A stretch of 30,903 bases of DNA, taken from Planctomycetota bacterium (GTDB lineage Bacteria; Planctomycetota; Planctomycetia; Pirellulales; UBA7805). A model generated the notes under the pieces. It did not search any database. It saw only the letters and a program-made list of their open reading frames with translations, and was not told the DNA's origin. The stretch lies in NCBI GenBank assembly GCA_014237955.1, contig JABABY010000007.1, positions 1 to 30,903 on the forward strand, read 5' to 3'. The position numbers were made by a program, and so were the translations under genes. This document shows positions 25,000 through 30,903 of the stretch, piece by piece (the first letter of the stretch is position 1; the number at the start of each line of letters is the position of its first letter).

Positions 25000-27813
25000 A
25001 TGCGATTTTTAGTCCACCAACTATTGTTCTTGCCGCTGATCGTTCTTGTAATTCTGTCCCCATCGCGAGGCGAAGAGCAGGCTGTTCCCGATTATCAAAA
25101 GACCATTCAGCCAATTCTGGTTCGACACTGTACCGGCTGTCACAACGACCAGGAGATGGAAGGGGAACTCTCCTTAGATTCGTATGTGTCATTGCAGAAG
25201 GGTGGATCGGAGGGACCGATCATCGTGGCAGGTGAGCCGCAGGAGAGTCGTCTCATCAAATTGCTAACGGGCATCGAAGAACCTGTGATGCCCCCCGAAG
25301 ATGAAGAGAACCGGCCGACGCCAAAAGAGATCGAAACACTCATGCGCTGGGTTGCTGGAGGTGCCCCGGGGCCCGAAGAAGGTTTGGCAGGAAGGAAGGA
25401 TCTCGTTGTTCCAAAACTCACGCCGAGTTCGGACCCCCGTCCGGTAACGGCTGTGGCTACATCCGCCGATGGAAAACATCTCGCGGTTGCCCGATTCCAA
25501 GATGTGGACCTACTCGACGTAGCTACACGCAAGGTGCTCTATCACTTAAAAGGACATGCCGGAAAGATCAACGATGTCCGCTTTACCGCGGACTCGAGCG
25601 AGCTGATCGTAGCAAGTGGGATTGCGGGGATCTATGGTGAAGTTCGACTTTGGGATGTTGCGAGCGGAAAACCAATCCGCACATTTTCAGGACACGACGA
25701 TACCATCTATGCCGCTGTAGCAAGCCGGGATAAACAAGTTCTGGCAACCGGGGGATACGACCACACAATTATTCTCTGGGATTTCGCCCGTGGAGAAAAA
25801 ACACGGGTGCTCAAAGGCCACAATGGTGCCGTGTTTGACCTAGCCTTCAGCCCTGATGGCCATAATCTTGTCAGCGCCAGCGGCGATGCCACTGTGAAAG
25901 TCTGGCATGTGCCAACAGGCAAACGGCTCGACACTCGGAGCGAGCCTCTCAAAGAGCAGTATAGTGTCGATTTCAGTCCCGATGGACTGCAGTTTGTTGC
26001 TGGTGGTGCCGACAACCGATTGCGCGTCTGGAAGTTCATTTCCAAGGACAAAATGAAAATCAATCCGATCATCCATGCCCGTTTTGGACATGAGGGGGCG
26101 ATCGCACGCTTGCGATATTCCGCCGATGGCAGCCAACTCGTCACTACTGGACTCGATCAGTCGATCAAGGTCTGGCAAAACCCCGAACTGAAACAACAGG
26201 TCGTCTACCAACAACAACCCGATTCGATCGAGGCACTCGCCGTTGATTCTGTGAACCGCAAGATCTTTGTCGGACGTATGGATGGTTCGCTCGGGGCCTT
26301 TGAATTACCTGCGGTTCCCGCACGAACCTTGGCCGGGCTCGAAGCGAAGAAGGCAAACCCTGCTGAAGGCGTCCTACAGCCAACTGATGAGGAAGCTACG
26401 GAACAAACCGAGATCGAGCCGAATGATGGACTTGGGGAGGCGCAAACACTCTCCCCGCCTGCAATTGTCAGCGGCGTTATCGGACGAGAAAATATGGATA
26501 AGGACGAGCAGGATGTCGACCAGTACCGATTTCATGCTCGGGCAGGGGAGCGCTGGGTGTTTGAAATCGACGCTGCACGTAGCGATTCACCGCTTGATTC
26601 AATCCTCCAAATTGTCGATACCGACGGAAAGCCGATTCCTAGGTTGTTTTTGCAGGCCGTCCGCGATTCCTACTTCACCTTCCGCGGAAAAAATTCAAAT
26701 CAGATAGATGATTTTCGCCTGCACAACTGGCGCGAAATGAAGCTCAATCAATATTTGTATGCGAATGGGGAGGTGGTACGTCTTTACCACTATCCACGTG
26801 GCCCCGACTCCGGATTCAAGGTCTATCCGAATTTCAATCAGCGATTCGGTTTTTTTGAGACTACCCCGGTCACACACTCTCTCGGGGAAGTCTGCTACAT
26901 TGTGGAGCCCCACAAGAGTACCGATACAATCGTTCCCAATGGACTTCCAGTTTTTCCAATCTATTATGAAAATGACGACGACAGTCAGCGGCAGCTCGGA
27001 AAGGATTCGCGGCTGACATTTACCGCGCCGCATGATGGTGATTATTTGGCTCGCGTACGGGACGTCCGCCGGTTCGGGGGCGAAGAATACAAATACAAGC
27101 TCCACATTCGACCGAAGCGGCCTGATTTCAAACTACGAATCGATCGGGACCTGACCGTTCCCATTGGAGGTTTACGACGCATCAACATGAAACTGAACCG
27201 GATCGACGGATTTGATGGTCCTGTAAGCGTCGAGATTACTGGACTGCCTCCTGGATTTTCGCTTGCTGGACCGATTGCCATCGAAGCGGGACAGCACCGG
27301 GCAAGTGCGACCATTCGAGCAGGAGAAGACGCAACCGAGCCGACCGAGGAGAGCTTAAAAAACACGAGAATTACAGCTGCGGCATCGGTCAACGGTCAAC
27401 GGATCACCCATGATATCGGATCGTTTAATCAGATCAAACTTGGTGAGAAGCCAAAACTCCGCATCTCCATTGATCCCGATAACGAAGCGATTGATAGTGA
27501 TGGGCTCCCCGTGCTGGTAATCCCTGCCGGAAAAACAATTAAATGCAAACTCGTTGTCGAGAGGATCGACCACGAGGGTGTGATCGGGTTCGGCCACGAA
27601 GAAGCGGCGTGGAATCTTCCGCATGGGGTCTACGTCGACAACATCGGTCTCAATGGTGTTCTGATGCTGGCAAAGGAAAATGAGCGCGAAGTGTTCATCA
27701 CCGCTGAACCTGGGGTGGCAGAGAACGAACGCCCAATCTTCTTCGAAGCGGGTATCGATGGGCGACCCGCTTCAAGCCCCGTACTGTTACGGGTCACTCC
27801 TGACGACTCCTAA
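25000..27813 (+). CDS. Exported cytochrome c / WD40 / PPC multi-domain protein
   Basis: The 937-residue protein opens with a signal peptide (RFLVHQLLFLPLIVLVILSP). A planctomycete-type cytochrome c domain follows with RHCTGCHND (C44, C47, H48) and a possible distal methionine in EEPVMPPEDEENRP. Residues ~145-435 are a WD40 propeller of about seven blades, with GEVRLWDVASGKP, ATGGYDHTIILWDF and SASGDATVKVWHV. A pre-peptidase C-terminal (PPC) region, EIEPNDGLGEAQTLS plus DKDEQDVDQYRFHARAGERW, and beta-rich domains complete the protein. An upstream GTG at 24991 is possible, but the ATG at 25000 gives a cleaner signal peptide. It follows the DUF1549/DUF1553 gene by about 80 bases. Family members are thought to bind ligands or partners through the propeller; its task is not known. 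Its TAA overlaps the stop of the convergent DUF3500 gene. Confidence 0.92.
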   Translation: MRFLVHQLLFLPLIVLVILSPSRGEEQAVPDYQKTIQPILVRHCTGCHNDQEMEGELSLDSYVSLQKGGSEGPIIVAGEPQESRLIKLLTGIEEPVMPPEDEENRPTPKEIETLMRWVAGGAPGPEEGLAGRKDLVVPKLTPSSDPRPVTAVATSADGKHLAVARFQDVDLLDVATRKVLYHLKGHAGKINDVRFTADSSELIVASGIAGIYGEVRLWDVASGKPIRTFSGHDDTIYAAVASRDKQVLATGGYDHTIILWDFARGEKTRVLKGHNGAVFDLAFSPDGHNLVSASGDATVKVWHVPTGKRLDTRSEPLKEQYSVDFSPDGLQFVAGGADNRLRVWKFISKDKMKINPIIHARFGHEGAIARLRYSADGSQLVTTGLDQSIKVWQNPELKQQVVYQQQPDSIEALAVDSVNRKIFVGRMDGSLGAFELPAVPARTLAGLEAKKANPAEGVLQPTDEEATEQTEIEPNDGLGEAQTLSPPAIVSGVIGRENMDKDEQDVDQYRFHARAGERWVFEIDAARSDSPLDSILQIVDTDGKPIPRLFLQAVRDSYFTFRGKNSNQIDDFRLHNWREMKLNQYLYANGEVVRLYHYPRGPDSGFKVYPNFNQRFGFFETTPVTHSLGEVCYIVEPHKSTDTIVPNGLPVFPIYYENDDDSQRQLGKDSRLTFTAPHDGDYLARVRDVRRFGGEEYKYKLHIRPKRPDFKLRIDRDLTVPIGGLRRINMKLNRIDGFDGPVSVEITGLPPGFSLAGPIAIEAGQHRASATIRAGEDATEPTEESLKNTRITAAASVNGQRITHDIGSFNQIKLGEKPKLRISIDPDNEAIDSDGLPVLVIPAGKTIKCKLVVERIDHEGVIGFGHEEAAWNLPHGVYVDNIGLNGVLMLAKENEREVFITAEPGVAENERPIFFEAGIDGRPASSPVLLRVTPDDS

Positions 27814-28862
27814 TCCGCTTTTACAGGCATGGCAAAATCGCCCGCCGGATCACGCCACACACAATGGATGTGGTTTGCGGGATTTCCTGCCGCATCGGGC
27901 TGTGTGTTTACAAACTCGACAATCAGCGTCGGGCCCTGGATTCGATAATAGTGTCCGACATGCGGCTTTGTGGCACCCGCCCAGGCAAAATAAATATTTT
28001 TAAATCCCGCCTCGTTGAGCTGCTGTCGCCTCGCTTGGGCAACACCATACGGCATCGTCGAGAGATACTCTTCCAGTAGTTGTCGGAGTAATGCTTGCTG
28101 CTTTTCGGTCATGTCCAGCGCAGCGAGCCCTTCGGAATCGCTCTGCGGGGGCTGTGGATGCCCTGGATGGCGAATGTCAGCAGGCGCTTTTGTAGCAATG
28201 ATCGCGCTCTTCTTCTGGTCCTCTGAGAGTGTGTGTAAAAGATCGAAGGCCAGCGTTTCTTCTCTCCGCAAAACCCGTGTCCCTTTTTTGACTTCCGGAA
28301 TGTAGTTCCCTTGGACGATGGCTGGATTGGCACCTAAAAACTGTGGCGTGGACGCAACAAACCGATCACCTTCGACGACAAAATTAAGCGAAAGATGGTG
28401 ACCCTCGAAGCTGAGTCCCCAGCGATCGTTCGTGTGTGGATTTCCAAAAAGAGTGATGTAGTATCGCAACGGATCGCGCATATGGCGGCCGCCACTTTTG
28501 CCTTCAAGAGCAGCCAAAATACTCTCGAGTTGCATGATGGCCCTAGCTTTGCTGTATCCGACCTGACTCAAGGCGGTTTGCAGAAGTTCAAGTGCAAGTT
28601 TTTGCTGATGCGCATTCATATCCCGCAGCGACAATCCCTTGCGCTCTGCCTTTGGAATAAAATGCCAACCGGATCGCTCTGGTATTGCGTAATCCATCTG
28701 CACTTGTTGTTGCTCCTTCGGGGAAAGCGCGTCGAGAAGCCGTTCGGCAGCAGCGGTCAGGCCTGTTGCCGCTGTCTCTTGTTCAGTCAACGCAGAGACC
28801 GTGACCGTTGTTATGAGAACCCAACACAAAAGAAGGGTAAAAAGTACTGTTGAATTTCGCAT
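27810..28862 (-). CDS. Secreted DUF3500 protein
   Basis: The 350-residue protein has a signal peptide (MRNSTVLFTLLLCWVLITTV, likely cleaved near SALTEQE). It matches DUF3500 along its length: WHFIPKAERKGLSLRDMNAH (from residue 66), LSQVGYSKARAIMQLESILA, RDPLRYYITLFGNP, RWGLSFEGHHLSLNFVVEGD, TPQFLGANPAIVQG and a C-terminal HIHCVWRDPAGDF. The conserved His/Trp pattern suggests a ligand or metal site, but no activity is established. The open frame runs to 29060, but the ATG at 28862 is chosen. GAGGA lies eight bases before it and the signal peptide starts there; the ATG at 28877 lacks an SD. It lies 118 bases downstream of the LRR lipoprotein gene on the same strand. Confidence 0.9.
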   Translation of the reverse strand: MRNSTVLFTLLLCWVLITTVTVSALTEQETAATGLTAAAERLLDALSPKEQQQVQMDYAIPERSGWHFIPKAERKGLSLRDMNAHQQKLALELLQTALSQVGYSKARAIMQLESILAALEGKSGGRHMRDPLRYYITLFGNPHTNDRWGLSFEGHHLSLNFVVEGDRFVASTPQFLGANPAIVQGNYIPEVKKGTRVLRREETLAFDLLHTLSEDQKKSAIIATKAPADIRHPGHPQPPQSDSEGLAALDMTEKQQALLRQLLEEYLSTMPYGVAQARRQQLNEAGFKNIYFAWAGATKPHVGHYYRIQGPTLIVEFVNTQPDAAGNPANHIHCVWRDPAGDFAMPVKAD

Positions 28863-28980
28863 CCTATGATTCCTCATTGAAAACACTTTTCTATCGCGAT
28901 TTAGGCTCCAGTGTACGTGACACATCCTCTTAATAGCAATCCGCTGGGAGATCAGAAGGCTCTTTCTAAAGAAGGATGTT

Positions 28981-29784
28981 TTACTCTGGATGTCTGTGCC
29001 GCTGCGGGTCGTTATACAGATGCTGCTGATCCCGATGCAAATGAAGTGCTGGTCTGGCATCTATGAGATTTTCAAGAGCTGCATCGGAAACCTGCCCGCC
29101 ATCAAGATACAATGATTCCAGGCTCTTCATTTTGACAATCACCTGCAAGCCTTCATCGGTCACAGGAACCTCCATAAGGTGCAGCGACTTGAGTTGGCCG
29201 AGTGACTCAAGGTGTTTTAGGCCACGAGCCGTCACATGGGGACTACCAAAGCGAAGCAGGGAAAGCCTCGGCAGGGTTTGAAGATACGAAAGCCCCTGAT
29301 CGGTAATGTGCGTGTGATGCACATTAAGAATTCTTAGTTGTTTTAGCTCCGACAATTTAGCGAAGCCCGCATCGCTTACTCGCGATAACGGAACATTGAT
29401 CCACTCCAGACTTTTCAGTCCAGCAAGGGCTGATAGGCCATCGTCACCGAAAGATCCGGACGGAAGTTCGAGTCTTTGTAGTGCGGTCAACTTTTTCAGA
29501 TGCACAAGAGCGCGATCGCCCAATGGTGCGTTTTCGATAACCAGTTCCTGTAAACCGGTCAGATCGGCAAGCAGCGATAGGTCGTCATCCTTAAGATGGT
29601 TTCCATTAAGGTGGATCGTACGCTTTTCCCCTCGGCGGACAGCCACGACAGCATGCATCAAATTTTGGCGTTCCGTTTTTGAGGGGTCGTTGGTGGTGCG
29701 ATTGCATCCAAAAGGTATCGTGATCATGGTAAGCAAGAACAGGAGACTGGGTACAATACGTGGACCATCGGCGGAAGAAATCAT
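28981..29784 (-). CDS. Leucine-rich-repeat lipoprotein
   Basis: With the ATG at 29784 the product is 267 residues. It has a lipoprotein-type signal (SLLFLLTMITIPFGC, C27 as the lipidation site), a short polar region, then about seven leucine-rich repeats of ~24 residues, such as LTGLQELVIENAPLGDRALV, LKQLRILNVHHTHITDQGLS and LGQLKSLHLMEVPVTDEGLQ. These resemble the ribonuclease-inhibitor or bacterial LRR class used for protein binding. The C-terminus is unusually rich in His, Gln and Arg (HLHRDQQHLYNDPQRHRHPE), which may bind metal. The frame extends to a GTG at 29865, but the signal fits the inner ATG; neither has an SD. It probably shares a transcript with the DUF3500 gene. A ligand cannot be named. 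Confidence 0.85.
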   Translation of the reverse strand: MISSADGPRIVPSLLFLLTMITIPFGCNRTTNDPSKTERQNLMHAVVAVRRGEKRTIHLNGNHLKDDDLSLLADLTGLQELVIENAPLGDRALVHLKKLTALQRLELPSGSFGDDGLSALAGLKSLEWINVPLSRVSDAGFAKLSELKQLRILNVHHTHITDQGLSYLQTLPRLSLLRFGSPHVTARGLKHLESLGQLKSLHLMEVPVTDEGLQVIVKMKSLESLYLDGGQVSDAALENLIDARPALHLHRDQQHLYNDPQRHRHPE

Positions 29785-30135
29785 TTTGGGCACCGGCAGA
29801 TGAACGGATACGGAGGGTAAAAAATTTTCAAACCGCTTAGACTCTATTTTTAATAATTTTATCACCGCAAGCTTGCAGCCCCTAATACCGTCGGGACCCG
29901 AGAAATTGCAATGCGGTCGAAAAATCCTATAAAGAAATGAACATTTCAGACCTATTCAGCCTGTCGGTGCGCAAACAGCAGTTTGACCACAGATTCAATG
30001 TACGGTTACAATGGATGGAGTGGCTGACAGGCCTCTTCCCACCATACCTTGTGTCGCTTGTTCCTTTCCGGGCTGCGAGCCTGCCCGTAGTGCTGGTCGT
30101 CGTCCCGAAGTAATCCCCAGCCACCTATTGGCGTC
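29785..30135. other. Divergent intergenic region with one promoter candidate
   Basis: These 351 bases lie between divergent genes. No coding frame is supported. A TTGCAA-N16-TATAAA arrangement on the plus strand (29906-29933) is a fair sigma-70-like match, about 200 bases before the DUF1549 gene. Confidence 0.4.
29906..29933 (+). promoter_or_regulatory. Possible sigma-70-like promoter
   Basis: TTGCAA (29906-29911) and TATAAA (29928-29933) are separated by 16 bases; they match the consensus at four and five of six positions. It points to the DUF1549 gene at 30136 and would give a leader of nearly 200 bases. Planctomycete promoter rules are not well known. Confidence 0.3.
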
Positions 30136-30903
30136 ATGAATACCTTCGTGCCTGTGACAATCATCCGCTACGTCTCAGTTTCAGCACTTTTTGTACTCCC
30201 TCTGACGTTGGTGGGCGCCGAAAAAGACCTCGGAAATCCGGTCGATTTCAATCGAGATATTCGTCCCATCCTTTCTGATAAATGTTTTGCTTGCCATGGT
30301 CCAGATGCCAAACATCGAGAAGGGGGATTGCGGCTTGATGATCACGACAGCGCCTTCGGTAGCGGAGACTCTGGTGAGACTACGATCGTAGCGGGCCGTT
30401 CGGATGCGAGTGAATTGATGCGACGTATTCTCGCAGTCGATCCAGATGAGAGGATGCCCCCAGCCGATTTTGGAAAAAGCTTGAGTCCGCAGCAAATTGA
30501 CACATTGCGCCGCTGGATTGACCAAGGTGCGCACTGGCAGCAACATTGGGCATACCAAAAACCGGTGAGGCCCAACCCGCCGACTGTACGTAGTCCGGAT
30601 TGGTGTAAAAATTGGGTCGATCGCTTTATTCTGGCAAAGCTCGAAGCTAAAGGACATTCTCCTTCCCCTCCCGCCGATCGGATAACATTGATTCGGAGGC
30701 TTTATTTCGATTTGATTGGTTTGCCTCCGACACCAGAGCAAGTTGCGGACTTTGTATCTGATACCAGTGAGCAAGCCTACGAGCAGGTTGTCGGTCAACT
30801 TCTCGGATCACCCCATTTTGGCGAGCGGATGGCAATGTACTGGCTGGATCTAGTCCGTTATGCGGACACCGTCGGCTACCATGGCGACCAGGAACACAGC
30901 ATT
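30136..30903 (+). CDS. Cytochrome c / DUF1549 exported protein, 3' end outside the window
   Basis: The frame is open from the ATG at 30136 to the window end, giving 256 residues of a protein that will be much longer. It has a signal peptide (VTIIRYVSVSALFVLPLTLV, then GAEKD), a planctomycete cytochrome c domain with ILSDKCFACHGPDAKHREGG (C50, C53, H54) and the distal segment DERMPPADFGKSLSPQQID. The start of DUF1549 follows (WVDRFILAKLEAKGHSPSPP, TLIRRLYFDLIGLPPTPEQV, HFGERMAMYWLDLVRYADT). Family members normally continue into DUF1553, and a DUF1501 gene often follows. It would then form a second cluster like the one at 20.9-27.8 kb, but with the classic CXXCH cytochrome in place of the Big2/CX4CH form. 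No SD is visible. Confidence 0.93.
   Translation, partial: MNTFVPVTIIRYVSVSALFVLPLTLVGAEKDLGNPVDFNRDIRPILSDKCFACHGPDAKHREGGLRLDDHDSAFGSGDSGETTIVAGRSDASELMRRILAVDPDERMPPADFGKSLSPQQIDTLRRWIDQGAHWQQHWAYQKPVRPNPPTVRSPDWCKNWVDRFILAKLEAKGHSPSPPADRITLIRRLYFDLIGLPPTPEQVADFVSDTSEQAYEQVVGQLLGSPHFGERMAMYWLDLVRYADTVGYHGDQEHSI

Noticed and set aside
29785..29865. N-terminal extension of the LRR lipoprotein from the GTG at 29865
   Set aside because: It would bury the lipoprotein signal, and neither start has an SD.
1..30903. CRISPR arrays, tRNA or rRNA genes, IS elements
   Set aside because: No spaced direct repeats, tRNA-like cloverleaf motifs, rRNA stretches, transposase genes or terminal inverted repeats were found by eye; a computed search could still find a small RNA.

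Overview
The window reads as a piece of a planctomycete chromosome, most likely from the Pirellulales. The indicators are a DUF1501 / DUF1549-DUF1553 / planctomycete-type cytochrome c gene cluster, a DUF3500 protein, a Gly/Tyr/Cys-rich small secreted protein of a kind I associate with Pirellulales, a DUF6576-tailed rhomboid, and many start codons without an obvious Shine-Dalgarno (SD) site beside a few with strong ones. I see no rRNA, tRNA, CRISPR array, insertion sequence or phage gene. Apart from a few regulatory-looking spots, the DNA is ordinary core and lineage-specific chromosome.

Layout. 1-3.1 kb: the 3' part of a TPR protein gene, then two small secreted-protein genes on the minus strand. 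3.2-6.6 kb: a two-gene operon for both subunits of DNA topoisomerase VI (top6B-top6A), a type IIB enzyme typical of archaea and plants and uncommon in bacteria; both subunits carry very basic N-terminal tails. 6.6-8.4 kb (minus): a trypsin-like protease with a C-terminal membrane anchor and a small membrane protein. 8.5-11.3 kb (plus): a candidate 30-residue leader ORF ending in a hairpin, a fusion of a TsaC/Sua5 tRNA-t6A domain to a YwlE-like (arginine) phosphatase domain, rpiB, and a conserved-looking acidic protein of unknown function. 11.3-13.9 kb (minus): a rhomboid protease and a large two-TM coiled-coil protein. 14.3-15.4 kb: a secreted HExxH metalloprotease-like protein. 15.5-17.1 kb (minus): plsC-cdsA, two consecutive steps of phospholipid synthesis (lysophosphatidate to phosphatidate to CDP-diacylglycerol). 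17.5-20.4 kb (plus): a GT2-like protein with an eroded metal site, then a HemD-HemE fusion joining two consecutive haem-pathway steps. 20.9-27.8 kb (plus): a DUF1501 Tat-exported protein, a Big2/cytochrome/DUF1549/DUF1553 protein and a cytochrome c/WD40/PPC protein, all predicted to be exported. 27.8-29.8 kb (minus): a DUF3500 protein and a leucine-rich-repeat lipoprotein. 30.1 kb to the end: the 5' part of a second cytochrome c/DUF1549 gene.

The most unusual points are the bacterial Topo VI with histone-like tails, two fusions of pathway-adjacent enzymes (TsaC-YwlE and HemD-HemE), the possible leader peptide and hairpin upstream of the t6A fusion gene, and the multi-domain exported cytochrome cluster. 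None of these is proven to be a new system from sequence alone.
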